DNA of 64,000 nucleotides from Sinonovacula constricta (lineage: Eukaryota > Mollusca > Bivalvia > Cardiida > Solecurtidae): contig CM017568.1 in the NCBI GenBank assembly GCA_007844125.1, positions 7,745,573 through 7,809,572 on the forward strand, read 5' to 3'. The notes beneath the pieces were generated by a model. That model did no database searches, was not told the origin of the DNA, and worked only from the letters and a program-made list of their open reading frames with translations. Below are positions 1-10,959 of the stretch, in pieces; within the stretch, counting starts at the first letter, position 1, and every line of letters starts with the position of its first letter. Position numbers and translations under genes: made by a program.

Positions 1-52
1 CTAAGAATTAACAATTGGAAGTTATCACACTGTGTTTAATTTTAAATTACAG

Positions 53-3000
53 GTCAAGGAAGGAGACCGAAGTTTCAGTTCATTTGCTCAGGAAAAGATA
101 AAATAAAGGTATGTTTTATGTACACTGTTGAAATAAAGCTATGTTTTATGGAATATATTTACTTTTGTGAACTTTTTACATTTAAATGTGGTATTCAGTT
201 AGGAATTTCATGCAGCTGTTAAGAAAAATTATATATTTTTGGGGGGAAAATTAGAAAAATAATTTAAATGTTACACTACACATTCAGTGAATCAGTAGAC
301 TGAATTCTTTCAACTGTCTTTTATTCATTTGTCATAGTGTTTTTTGGGATAGATTTTGTTAAAAAAAGATTGTGTATTTTTAAATCCTTGATAATGTTCT
401 GTGTTCCAGAAGCAACTGGTACAACTGACGAAAAATGTGGGGATGTTACAGTCGTGTATTTGACAATGATGCAACACATGTAATCGTGGAAACAGGTAAT
501 TGGTTGTTGTGATTTTGTTACAACACTTGAATTATGAAAAAATTTTCCTTGAAAGCTACTGGTGTATGGCCAGAGGGGACTATGTTTGCCCTCAGTAAGT
601 CAGTATGTATAAAAGATAATTCTTTAAAACTTTGAGTATTTTTTTGGGCATCAATAGGTTAGTTAGTAGGACAAGAATCATAACTTTCATTTGCATACTG
701 TCTGAAAAACTAAGCGCGTCTGCTTTGAAAGTTTGCAAGATTTATTTGTCATCATCGGCAGAGTACACAGACCATAAACCATAGCCCTTTCTTGCATTTT
801 GTTAGAATTGTGGTTCTTTTTGTAGTTAGAAAATTTGTTAATTTCTTGAATACTAAAAAAGCAATAGCCTTTATAGTTTGTAGTTTGCAAACTACCTTCA
901 TTTGGAGAGTCTGTTGGGCACAAACCTTAACTGTAATGTTCATTTTGACACAATAAAGGCCCTTTTTGTACTTTAATTTGCTTATTGCTTAATGTCAAAC
1001 ACTTGCAGACAAGCATTCATACTGGAAGGAGGTGCTCTTGTTATTCTCGAGAATTGATTTATTTCACCATTTCGTTTAAAAGTTTGAAAAATTCCATTTT
1101 TTCAGAGGAAACAAGTAGTCGTATTGTCCAACGAACCATGAAGTACTTTCTGGGAATAGCTCATCACTGTTGGATCCTTGGTCATGAATATGTTGAAAAG
1201 TCATTGGAAGCAGGGTACTACCTACCAGAGGTAACTTTTAATAAAAGAATGTGTAGATTTCACAGGTCCTCATAAAGTCTGTACCTTGTTGACATAGTTG
1301 TTATATTACATCACATCACTGAATGTAAGATTACAAAATGTCCTCACATTGTTGGTCTGAAAATGTCCTCGCATTGTGGTCTGTTGTCAATCTTGAGTTG
1401 TGACTTTCCTAGAAAACAATACTAGAAGACTTGACACTGTTTAACTGATGTTCAAACATTAATATTTTATATCCCGCTTGGAGCAGTGGAGAATTAGTGA
1501 CAGAATGACAGTCTTCCAGATCTGTCTAGCTGTGCATCTGTCCTTGCATCTGCACTATTTGCACTGCTAGCCACAACATTTTTATGCCCCCACAAAGTGG
1601 GAGGCATAGGGAGTTGCACTCATCCATCCGTACGTACGTATGTTCCCAAATCTTGTGGCATCAACTCCTCCTAAACTATAAGGCAGATTTCTTTCAAACA
1701 TGCACAGATGATCGTTATGAAAGGATTTTTTCCTGCGACCATTTCTACCAGAGTTATAACCCTTTGTTATTACAAATTTTGTTGCAGCAGTGCGGGCATC
1801 AGGGTCCGAGGACACATTCTAGTTGTTCACTGAATCGTGAAGGCACCTCTATTTGCACTTTCCTGTATTTATCTCTGTAGTATGTCCATTTAAAAAGCTA
1901 TCATTGTTGTAAATGGGAATCCAGAAATAGTATTTGGGCATAAATTCTAGCTTTGTTTGCTTAATTATAGCAAGGTAATTTCAGTAGTTTTGTCTGCAAT
2001 ATACATTGTTCTGTTTTCAGGAGGAGTATGAAATTCAAGGTGATGTGGACTTTCCAGGGAGCTCTGGACCAAAACGATCGAGGATTTCTAATAAGGATAT
2101 TTTTCAAGGTATAAAACTGGGATTTACAAAAGAAACTAAATGCTTCAAGAAGGGTAATTTTTTACTTCAATTTATCAGTATGTCACACACAAAATATCTC
2201 AGTAACTTTGCCCTTATTCCTTATGATCTTCTGTTGTTGTTAGTTGATTGGTTTCATGGAGTAAGTTATCCTTTCATTCTGAGGGTGCATAATTCCAAGG
2301 TCAATGTCAGAGTGCAATAGGTTAATGTTGCATGTGGGAATTGTTTGGAAGAAGGCAGTATATAGGAGTCAATTATCGGTGACTGTTACTTTCACTCATG
2401 CAAATTAATTTCAGAATAATTTAAAACAAATGATTACCACAGAGGTCAGTGGTACATGGAATGCTGTTATTTAAGTGATCGAGACAAATGGTAAGATGGG
2501 GCTATAAATCAATTCTGTTGATAGCTATTTCTTAAACATTGATTATTATTTAATACAATGAATATTATTTTAGAACAAAAAAAAAGATTAAAATTAGTCA
2601 TATTCTGTTAATTGGCTTTATTCATGTTTCCAGAGGAAGCTGAAGAAATTTTACTTTCTTTGGGAGGACAGCTTGGTGAAGTAGACACACTAACAGTCTT
2701 CTTGGATGAAAAAGGTTTGTTTCTCTGTTTAGCCCTGGATAAAAGATAGGAGGCATGTTGTTTTGACCTGTCCTTCCATCTGTCCATTTGTCAGAAACAT
2801 TAACATTGGGCATAACTTTGTTATTATTGAATACATGTAGGTTTCTTTCATATTTAGGACACAATATCTATTCTTACAAGACTTTCAGTCTACCTTACTA
2901 GATTTGACCATGACTCCTATAACCCAGTATTTAAACAAGAGAAAGCAACTCGTGCAATTTGTTTGTTAGAATTATAACCTTTTTTCAAATAGAAGATTGA

Positions 3001-3226
3001 TATATTACATTGACTTCAATATAAAGCACTGCGAACAGTCAAATGTGCTGTCTCTGACAGCTCTTGTTCTCTCTTTTTTCATAGGCCATCATTTCCATCT
3101 TGCTAAAATGTTATTACCAATTTTCTTTCCAGGAGAATATAACACTTTGGACAGACAGTGGCTCCTTGATTCTCTCAGTTTATTTAAATGCCAGGACATA
3201 GATGAGTACATGAATTGCGATTTGAG
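53..3226 (+). CDS. BRCA1: BRCA1 homologue, C-terminal tandem BRCT region (six exons, 5' end outside window)
   Basis: Exons with GT/AG borders: 53-108, 410-495, 1106-1230, 2021-2153, 2634-2714, 3085-3226. Conceptual pieces follow vertebrate BRCA1 BRCT1-BRCT2 in order: FQFICSGKDKIK, DATHVIVET, IVQRTMKYFLGIA, EYEIQGDVDF, GPKRSRISNKDIFQGI, LLSLGGQLGEVDT, LDRQWLLDSLSLFKCQDIDE. In the human protein the Ser-Gly of the first strand and the Arg and Lys of RTLKYF bind phosphoserine motifs; here SG, R and K are all present. The Arg and Trp of the REWVLDS segment in BRCT2 are kept as DRQWLLDS. Known role: phosphopeptide-binding scaffold in homologous-recombination repair, with BARD1 as RING partner (RING end not in window). 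Oddities: exon 2 changes frame near 449-455, giving TGA at 461-463 in the incoming phase. BRCT2 also has an unusual HHFHLAKMLLPIFFPGE stretch. The domain assignment is firm; whether this copy is intact is not. Confidence 0.9.
449..463 (+). other. One-base frame break inside BRCA1 exon 2
   Basis: Exon 1 ends in phase 0. Read on from 410, exon 2 gives KQLVQLTKNVGML and then meets TGA at 461-463. The conserved continuation VFDNDATHVIVET, which joins exon 3 correctly, lies one base later, so the window carries one extra base relative to a continuous frame around CAGTCGTG. A shorter exon using the ACAG at 448-451 as acceptor does not restore phase with exon 1. Error, heterozygous indel or true inactivation cannot be told apart here. 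Confidence 0.75.
1577..1835. repeat. Hairpin-headed dispersed repeat in BRCA1 intron 3
   Basis: It starts with a near-perfect hairpin, TGCCCCCAC-AAA-GTGGGAGGCA, followed by CATCCATCCGTACGTACG, TTCCCAAATCTTGTGG and then an AT-rich body with CAGAGTTATAACCCTTTG. The layout (short GC hairpin, CATCC/GTCC text, body ending in an AACCCTTTG-like string) matches a high-copy repeat type I know from bivalve genomes. Overlapping open frames on both strands (1582-1880) are repeat translation, not genes. A partial relative without the hairpin lies in intron 5 (about 2735-2860). Confidence 0.6.
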
Positions 3227-3405
3227 GTAATACAACCAAAACAAATTTTTTAAGGATTTGTAGCACATAAAAGCCACACTAGTTAATATATTAATACAAA
3301 TATGAACAGACCCGAGATCTAAATGAACCAGATATATAGCAATATAACTGTTAGAAGTGAACTAAAACACTTAGAACACACACCTTTCCTATGTTTTTAA
3401 TTGTG

Positions 3406-3480
3406 CTTTAATAGCTCAGTAGTAAAATGCTGGCCTTCCAATTAGGAGATTGTGGGTTCGAACATGTGCTCAGCATTCCC
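3406..3480 (+). repeat. tRNA-like sequence (decayed tRNA or SINE head) in BRCA1 intron 6
   Basis: TAGCTCAGTAGTA resembles a pol III A box and GGGTTCGAAC a B box, at tRNA spacing, with CTTCCAA in the anticodon-loop position (reminiscent of tRNA-Gly TCC). The acceptor and T stems do not pair well, so I do not call it a functional tRNA. Confidence 0.55.
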
Positions 3481-3884
3481 ATGTTATATTTGATTGTAAT
3501 ACCTAGGTTAATAAAGGCTTTTTTCTAATTGCCCATAATATTTTATATTTCACATTTATATTCTACAATAAGGTATCTTCCATTAACTCCAATCAAACTA
3601 CTTGCTTTTCAAAATGATTTTTGATATGATAAGGTTGTGACTTTAAGCTTCATATAAAATAATAAAGTATTACACTGTCTGTTTACTTATTTTGATTAAG
3701 GTTTCCCTTAACGTGTGTTGTAAATAATTACTTTGAATCAAGTCTTGTTACATCTCAATTTTGGTGGAGTTTAACAAAACAAAACAAAATCGCTTCAAGA
3801 GCTAAAAAATTCACATGACCAGTTTTATGATATTTTCCAACAACCAGAAATGATCATAGTTTTGGTTCCTCCTAATGGTATAAT

Positions 3885-4110
3885 TGTTGTCGTCCTAATC
3901 CAAATGATTGAAAATTAGCCCTAATTCCGAGTCCTCATATTTACGTAAGATGTCAGATAAATGAAATGAGTTTTTGTTAACAAAGTGAGGACTAAAAAAT
4001 TGTTAGTCCTAATGCGAATAATTAAAAATTATGCCTGAGTCCTCATATTTACTTAAGATTTCAGATAAAGGGAATGAGTTTGTGTTAACAAAGTGAGGAC
4101 CAAAATATTA
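3885..4110. repeat. Tandem duplication, period 108 bp, in intron 6
   Basis: GAGTCCTCATATTTAC followed by TAAGAT, TCAGATAAA, GAATGAGTTT and GTTAACAAAGTGAGGAC occurs twice, with GTCCTCATAT starting at 3931 and 4039. Two diverged tandem copies in an AT-rich intron; no coding content. Confidence 0.75.
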
Positions 4111-4226
4111 GGAGATGAAGTTATTTATTATTAAAGTAGAGGGATCATACCCCACCATGCACTAGAAGATTCCTATTCTGACAGCATTTAGTTTTAATAA
4201 AAGTTGCATTATTTCTTTACTTGCAG

Positions 4227-4796
4227 TTATCCGACCTGTGATGACCAGGAAGACGTTACATCTCATGAAGACATGACAGATGAAAATGATCAAGATAGTG
4301 ACTATATTCCAGACAGTATGTCCGACGATGAAGATATTGGAGATGTTGATACAGATGTTGATAATGTGTCCGAAATAGTTCAGAAGCAGGACAGTGACAG
4401 TAATTTGTCTGAAATAGTTCAGTATCAGGGAGGTGATAATAGCTTTCCAGAAATAGACCCTGTTCATAGTAACCTTGTGGAAAACCAAACTGACACAGTG
4501 CAGGAAACTAACAATTTAAGTAACAAAGTAATGTATGTTGCTGTAAGTAAAAAAACAAAGATGGAACAAGAAAGTGGTACAAAAAACATGAGTGTGTTTA
4601 CTGTGGGAAAGTGTATCCTGGAAAGCTTCCTAGACACTTTGAGGCCATGCATAAAACAGAACTGGCAGTCCAAATTGCATTAGCTTATGACATAAGTTCT
4701 AAAAAAAGAAAACAGGCGTGGAAAAACATTACTAATCAAGGTGATTGTGCCCACAATTTAAGAGTTTGTTTAGGATCTGCACTGGTCGCATTTTAA
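4227..4796 (+). CDS. Terminal exon: acidic region plus C2H2-like zinc finger, frame-broken
   Basis: A strong acceptor (TTTCTTTACTTGCAG) ends at 4226, and its phase fits the AG left by BRCA1 exon 6, giving Ser. The first frame is Asp/Glu-rich (DENDQDSDYIPDS, SDDEDIGDVDTDVDN) with two SEIVQ repeats. After A7 at 4549-4555 the meaningful frame moves by -1 and reads KDGTRKWYKKHECVYCGKVY. Cys codons at 4593 and 4602 and His codons at 4635 and 4650 form C-x2-C-x10-H-x4-H; stop TAA is at 4794-4796. RKWxKKHxCVYC with RH-x4-H resembles the start of uncharacterised finger proteins common in molluscs and fish. It is either a C-terminal extension of BRCA1 or the last exon of a separate gene. The splice phase supports joining; the domain is not part of known vertebrate BRCA1. 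Confidence 0.6.
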
Positions 4797-4828
4797 TCAG
4801 AAGTAACTGAACAAATAAATAAGCAAAC

Positions 4829-4930
4829 ACTGTAGATTTTGTTTGGACGGTAGGGGTATGCTGCCTGATCTGAATCTACACTGTTTGTCCACGCAATAAA
4901 GGTATATATATGGAGGAAAGGGTTAAACAT
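4829..4930 (+). repeat. Dispersed 'TGTAGAT...GGGTTAA' repeat, copy 1; carries a possible poly(A) signal
   Basis: It begins CACTGTAGAT, contains CTGATCTGAATCTACACTG and ends ATATATATGGAGGAAAGGGTTAA. The last part matches copy 2 at 6818-7018. AATAAA at 4895-4900, and another at 4813-4818 just upstream, could serve the gene ending at 4796. Confidence 0.6.
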
Positions 4931-6070
4931 TTTTGTAGGAAAAGGTATATTCTATTAATTTCAACCAAACTACTACCACGAAAGAAAACAGATTATTTGC
5001 ATTAATGTAATTGGTTGAAGACTAAACGCTTCTTGGAATTAAACACAAGTGTGACAGTATAAAATGCTATAATACCCCAGCAAATGATGTAGAATCGTCA
5101 TCTCATTCAATGTTAAAACATATCTTTGTGTGATGCTATAAGGCCCGTTCTTTAAATTGTTGCAAAGTCAGCTGTGTATTTGCTATTTTCTTGAAATATT
5201 TTCAACCTTTCATTTCATGAATCCAAGAATCTGGTGAGCGATAGGGCCATTTGGCCCTCTTGTTTAGGACTAAATCAGATTCAAAATATTGTCCTCCTAT
5301 AAATTTGCCTTGTCAGGCCAAGTAAACTGGTAGACATTGTGATTTTGTAATTTTTAAAATCTTATAAATTAAATCATGTTTTCACACCAAATCCATAAAC
5401 TTTTAAGGCAGTAAAACTAATCATTATAAAGTAATGTACATGGCAAATGATTAAAACTTTTGGCCCAGGAGAGGGACACCTCGTCTTCAAACACACCAAA
5501 AGCCTCTACAATCATGTCTGGTATCTGTTCATAATCATAAAGATATTTCTAGCATTTACTTAAGAAAATTGCTGGTACATACTAGTAATTTAACACATGA
5601 AAGTAGAATTGAATAAAGTTGGTTTTTCAGTAGTGATTTAATTGTTACTTATGCTAGGCATTGTCCGAAAAAGCATTTATTTTAACATAAATAACCTTTT
5701 AAAAACCTTGATTTGCATTCTACTTGGAGGCATGCAGCATGTTTTAATGATGCTGCTTGTTTTGGCAGAGTAGTTTGAAAACTGGAAGGTCTCTACCTAG
5801 GCATTTAATCCTACACTTGTTTTTGAAGTTAAACAGTTAAGATGATCAGCTGAATTAATCTGATATTTTCAAAAATGTTCTGCAATAAATGCTATGGATT
5901 CGATGTGAAATACTTTGGAAACATGTTTTCTCTTTACTTTCTTAAGGGACGGGGAGGGGGGGGGGGTGCGGGTGATTGGGCATTTTCAGCTGATTTTGTG
6001 ACTAAGCATTTTCATGCCTGAACTGTTTTAGTTCTTTACAGGTTTACAAGAGGATTTTGTCCTTCACTTG
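4931..6070. other. Non-coding 3' flank
   Basis: AT-rich sequence with no open frame I can support. A G-rich patch with G11 lies at 5951-5966. Confidence 0.6.
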
Positions 6071-6078
6071 TTTTCGGC

Positions 6079-6258
6079 TCGATTATTCAAAGAATAAGGA
6101 GAACTATTAATTAAGATACTGGAGTGATGTTACAAAGTCTTAATTTCTCTGGCATAAATTTTTACCTAATTATCCCGTTTTACTTAAAATTTATGTCTGC
6201 TTACAATACACCCTCGTAGACATGCTCCTCTTCAACGCCAAGTTCTTTGAATAATCGA
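6079..6258. mobile_element. Short inverted-repeat unit, MITE-like
   Basis: TCGATTATTCAAAGAA at 6079-6094 returns as its exact reverse complement at 6243-6258, a 16-bp perfect pair about 150 bp apart. The interior is AT-rich with no coding frame. Size and layout suit a miniature DNA transposon, but no clear target duplication is visible and the match stops sharply outside the 16-mers. Confidence 0.45.
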
Positions 6259-6817
6259 ATACTAGTATGCTGTGCAGTGAAAGCTTTTGTTTCAGTTACA
6301 GTTTTTGACCGTTCATTGGAAAGAGTAGATAAATCTTGAAATCATTTTTACATGGTGTGAAGTGTTTTAATAGAGTTCTGTTAGACCAGAGTTTAAATAT
6401 TGTCCCTAAATGTGGTCAGTATTCAGCACCTTGTGATCAGATGGGCTCGGGGACCTGTTTGAACTTAGTATGAAGTAAATGAATCATTGAATTTTCTGCC
6501 AGGCGCAGATAATACTATAGGCATGTTGTTTATATGTCTCTTGTTTTCTGAATACAATACTTAAGTGTCTATTGAAATAGAAATCTAATAGGAAAATGGG
6601 AAGATTATTATCATTTTATTCTTGTGTTTGACACATTATAGCTAACACCAAATAAAAAATAAAAGCCATGTATGTCAATGTTGTGAAGGATTAGTGATCA
6701 ATTATCAAAAAGTAACTATTTTTCCATCTTTAAGGTGATGCACAAGTTGCCAATCTTTGTGTAATGGTGATTACATTCTATTTTAACACTTTACTCCATA
6801 ACTTTATCACATGGTTA

Positions 6818-7018
6818 AACAGTGTAGATCCAGATCAGCTGGCACAATCGTGCCCTCTGATCAGGATTATACTGTATGCTTTTAGATTCATTAGGTTATT
6901 TCTGAGCAAGATGCTACCAGTGCAAATTCAGATGGCACTGATGTGTCGGCTGATCTATATCTACACTGGTTGCATGTTTAAACACAAACACACACATATA
7001 TATGGAGTGAAGGGTTAA
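6818..7018 (+). repeat. Dispersed 'TGTAGAT...GGGTTAA' repeat, copy 2 (fullest)
   Basis: It starts CAGTGTAGATCCAGATCAG, has internal CTGATCAGGATTATACTG and CTGATCTATATCTACACTGG, then GCATGTTTAAAC and a CA/TA microsatellite, and ends ATATATGGAGTGAAGGGTTAA. Start and end strings recur at 4829, 12250 and 19728, which defines a family. The overlapping 84-codon frame is repeat translation. Confidence 0.65.
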
Positions 7019-7195
7019 TATATATTATCTTGTGTTATTAATTGTGTAGAAACTATTGTATTGTGATTGTACTTGTCAAATTTATGACACATTTAGAAAT
7101 TAAAGTTCTCTTAAGACAAAAACAATGCTGTTTAGTTTTTAATTGCACAAGAAAAGAAATATTGAAGTATACTGTAGTAGTTGAGACTCAAAAAT

Positions 7196-7480
7196 TTTAT
7201 ACGCCCGAAGGGGCGTAGTATGTTATACCCCTGGTGTCCATCCGTCTGTCCATTAGCAATTTGTGTCAGCTCTGTAACTTAAACCTTTAAAGGATTGACA
7301 CAAATGTCATGGATTTGATTTGTGTCTGCTTTGTAAGTCAAACGTTCACCACATGGAGAATACAAACTAAGCCATGCTTTAATGATTCCAAACACTGTTA
7401 GGTAATTAAATATTTTATTACTTATTAACTCATTCCGGGTTTGTTTGAGTTTTGACTTTGAATTCGGCACATAAACGAAT
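7196..7480 (+). repeat. Hairpin-headed dispersed repeat, second copy
   Basis: TACGCCC-GAAG-GGGCGTA forms a perfect 7-bp stem, followed by GTATGTTATACCCC, GTGTCCATCCGTCTGTCC and an AT-rich body. The architecture equals that of 1577-1835 although the hairpin sequence differs. Confidence 0.6.
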
Positions 7481-7684
7481 TTAGTAAGCTCAACTGCTCA
7501 AGAAAAACTCAACAAATTTTCTTGCTAGTGATACTTGTCGTCAAACATGCATTAAGGTTCTACTCGAGGGAGCGACCTCATTTAGCTACACATGGCAGGT
7601 GGATGCATGAGACAGGTTAAAACTAGAATGAAAAAATATTATAGACAAAAACAGAAGCTTATGCCCATGACTTTATTATATCAT

Positions 7685-8115
7685 TTAAAACATGTTTAAG
7701 TTGATAATGAAGACCCCATGACAAATGTCTGGTTTGAAACTATGTTAAATGTTTGTGTGCAAGTCCTCTTAATGATAACTAGATGCAGACCTCACAACGA
7801 AAGTTTGATGTGAAACTGTGCTAAATGGATGTGTGTTAGTCCTCTTATCGTCAACTCAATGTGGTCCTCGTGCCGAAGGTGTGGTACGATATTGTGTACA
7901 ATATGCAAATGAAGGTCCTCGGTTTGGAGTCCTCAGAAGTATATATAAAGTAGACAGGTCCTCATTCGGTTTTTCTACTGATCTATCAAGTGTAAGCAAA
8001 ATTTCAATAGTGTGGACTGTTACCTTCAGAAATAAATACTACAAAATTTTGTTTCAATCTTTTCTGACCACGTTTAGATAGGGTCCTCGAAAAGCTGGTA
8101 TTTGTCATGGTCCTC
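7685..8115. repeat. Diverged ~76-bp tandem repeat with GTCCTC motifs
   Basis: Units share TGTGxTAAATGxxTGTGTGxxAGTCCTC, then CTCxxxACGAAAG/GCCGAAGG and TTTGATGTGAAAC. Clear neighbours start near 7740 and 7816, and weaker GTCCTC-bearing units continue to 8110. The 87-codon frame at 7818-8081 follows the repeat and has no recognisable domain. Confidence 0.55.
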
Positions 8116-8133
8116 AAAGGGTCCTATGTACAA

Positions 8134-8135
<2 letters not shown>

Positions 8136-8186
<51 letters not shown>
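8136..8186. repeat. (TG)n(TA)n microsatellite
   Basis: About 19 TG dinucleotides followed by TA repeats. Confidence 0.98.
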
Positions 8187-8187
<1 letters not shown>

Positions 8188-8690
8188 AATTATATTTATA
8201 ACAAGGGAACAAACTCCTTATACATTGATGGATATTATTTTGCAATAGTTATTTTCCTTTCTATCAAATTGAATTTCCAAAGCTAAAAAAAGGCTGCTTT
8301 CTCTCAAATACGTTTTTAAAACGTTACCCATGAATTGTATCTTTCCATGTTTTAAATGAATCTGTAATTGTAAGGCAATTGTTTGAACGCGATATATTAT
8401 AAGAAACTTACTCCTGCAACAAAGCTTTATTTATTTCTGTCATATACGTTGAGCTTAATTTTGAACTAATAAAGTGAAATTGAAATAAATCGAGACATAG
8501 GTTCACACACATGGCTTTGTAATGGTCGTACAGCTGACACTAGTAATGTGCTTGCTCGACAAGACACTATTCAAGTCAATACCAACATACTACAGATCGA
8601 AAAAAAACTGCAAATTTATCCAATCTACATTTATTGCAATTACGTTCAATAGCCGACTTGAAGTAAAATCGTACGTACTAGTTCAGTCTT
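8187..8690. other. No gene seen
   Basis: AT-rich unique-looking DNA, possibly running into the 5'-truncated edge of the LINE that follows. Confidence 0.5.
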
Positions 8691-8698
8691 AGTTCGTA

Positions 8699-10199
8699 TT
8701 GGTTCTTATAGGTAGGCTCAAGAGGCGTAGTGGTGATTATATAAAATTGCGCGCAGAAATTAGTTCTGCTAACTGGGAAAACTGTAAGAATGATGATATT
8801 GATATATATGCATCTCGAGTAACAAAAATGATACAAAATTTGTCCAAAAACAATATACCAAATAGAAGAATAAGAGTCAATCCGAACGATCAACCATGGT
8901 TAACTTGCGAAATTAAAAAAAAAATATTCGTAAAAGAAAACGTTTTTATAAAAAAGCTAAAGTAACACAGTCAGTACATTACTGGCAGAAATTCAGACAG
9001 ACTAGGAATGAAACGGTAGCTTTAATTCGTAAAGCAAAATTCGAGTATTACATCAATCTGACTAATAATTTGAAAAGTTGTAAGCTGGTTGTAAAGTTGT
9101 AATTCTGGAAAGTATTAAACTCATTTATAAATAAGTCATCAAAACACTCAATACCACCATTAATAAACCAGTCTTTATGCATGCCAACGTCAAATGACTT
9201 CGAAAAGGCAAACCTATTAAATAACTTCTTTCAAAGTCAGACTGATATTGATGACACTAATAAATCCATTCCCTCTGACTTAAGCCAGTACGATGAGTCA
9301 CTTGAATATATACTTTTGACTCCATATGAAGTTGAAGAAACACTAAAATCACTATCTTTAGGAAAGGCAGCAGGGACCGATGGTATTAGCAACAAAATTT
9401 TACTCGAATTAGCACATGAATTATCTTCTCCTTTGTGTGATCTGTTTAATAAATCTTTAAGTTTAGGTAAAGTCCCTAGTATATGGAAAGAGGCAAACGC
9501 AACAGCGGTCTTTAAAAAAGGAGATGCTTCATTGCCAAATAATTATAGACCGATATCTTTACTTAACACAATGGAAAAGGTTTTCGAACGTCTTGTTTAC
9601 AAACACACGTTTAACCACCTCCGTAGTATTAATTTCTTTACACCTTTTCAATCTGGATTCATACCCGGCGACTCAACTATTAATCAACTTGCTTTAATCT
9701 ACAATAACTTTTGCAAAGCACTCGACGATGGGCTAGAAGTAAGAGCAGTCTTTTTTTATATCAGTAAGGCTTTTGATAAAGTTTGGCATAAAGGCTTACT
9801 CGCTAAACTGAGTGCTGTGGGAATTAGGGGCCCTCTTTTAGATTGGTATGAAGACTACTTGTCGTTAAGGCGACAGAGAGTCGTCCTTCCTGGCGCAGTT
9901 TCTGACTGGGCATCAATTAAGGCTGGAGTCCCGCAGGGTTCTATATTGGGCCCAATGCTTTTTCTTATATTTATAAATGATGTTGTTGACGGCATTGAAT
10001 CCAATATAAATCTCTTCGCAGACGACACTAGTCTCTATACAATTTCTGACAATGCAGAAACATCAGCAAATCACTTACAATCTGATATAAATAAAATAGG
10101 CAAGTGGGCACAAAATTGGCTGGTAAACTTCAGCCCATCCAAATCAGAATCTTTAATTATATCTCGCAAGAAGACTAACAATCACCCCCCCTCAATCAA
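8699..10199 (+). mobile_element. LINE (non-LTR retrotransposon) fragment, Jockey/CR1-like reverse transcriptase, inactive
   Basis: 8699-8965 encodes the linker between endonuclease and reverse transcriptase (NWENCKNDDID, NDQPWLTCEIKKK). The same protein continues in another frame after the A10 run near 8917-8926, and an in-frame TAA follows near 9100 beside a small GTTGTAA duplication. From 9181 the RT domain is open for about 339 codons up to the gap: KAAGTDGISNKIL, NNYRPISLLNTMEKVFERL, FQSGFIPGDST, SKAFDKVWHKGLL, GVPQGSILGPMLFLIFINDV, and the catalytic FADD at 10015-10026 (Asp281-Asp282). In motif A, where the family has the first catalytic Asp (F-x-D-x-S-K-A-F-D), codon 193 is TAT (Tyr) at 9757-9759. 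With the frameshift and stop, this copy should lack activity. The endonuclease is absent and the 3' end is lost in the gap. It is fossil selfish DNA, not a host gene. Confidence 0.93.
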
Positions 10200-10299
10200 N
10201 NNNNNNNNNNNNNNNNNNNNNNNNNNNNNNNNNNNNNNNNNNNNNNNNNNNNNNNNNNNNNNNNNNNNNNNNNNNNNNNNNNNNNNNNNNNNNNNNNNN
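10200..10299. other. Assembly gap, 100 N
   Basis: Exactly 100 Ns, the usual placeholder for a gap of unknown size. It interrupts the LINE, and the sequence after it does not obviously continue the element. Confidence 0.99.
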
Positions 10300-10955
10300 A
10301 AGAGGTCGTAAACAACGCTCCTACACCATGGGCCGTAGATAAGGAACGAGAAATTGCTTTATTCTAGTCAAATTTATCACATCAACGAAAATGCTTAATG
10401 ATTAACTGTGCCGCATCAATACAATCTTTGTTGTGAAACTGAAATATTGATAAAAGATAAAGATCAGATAAAGATCAGAAGAGCGTTGTGCTTAGTTTAA
10501 CCATTTATCCAAATTAAACCATACCAGTCTGCTACTTAAATTTGGTAGAAGAAATAACACATCAAAATTGTTTCCGCAAAGATGGACGTGCTTTGGTTTG
10601 AGAAGTGTTGTTTAAATACAATAATATATATATATTTATATTAACATCTGCGTACCTTGCTCAAGTCGCACGATTGTCTGCTTCTGGTCTATCAATTATC
10701 TCAATGAATTATGCAATTTAGATATAAATGTATTTGTTCCAAAACTCATTAAAACACTAAACAGTGTGGTATGAGAGTTATCTTCCTATTATCGATTAAT
10801 TTTATATCAATGATACATAATTTAAAATAAATTAATGTTTATTTCTTTAGATATTGGAAGTATTTCTCAATGGTCTTCACTGGTTAACATATTTCAAAGA
10901 TCCCGCTAAAAACTGGAATATATTTTCATATTGTGATTGTGTTGTTTTTCATCAA
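10300..10955. other. No gene seen
   Basis: AT-rich DNA after the gap with short TA repeats near 10625; no supported frame. Confidence 0.5.
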
Positions 10956-10959
10956 AAAT

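Noticed and set aside
3406..3480. Functional tRNA gene
   Set aside because: The boxes are present but the acceptor and T stems do not pair.
10300..10320. Continuation of the LINE frame after the N gap
   Set aside because: The few codons after the gap do not match the expected RT continuation, and the gap length is unknown.
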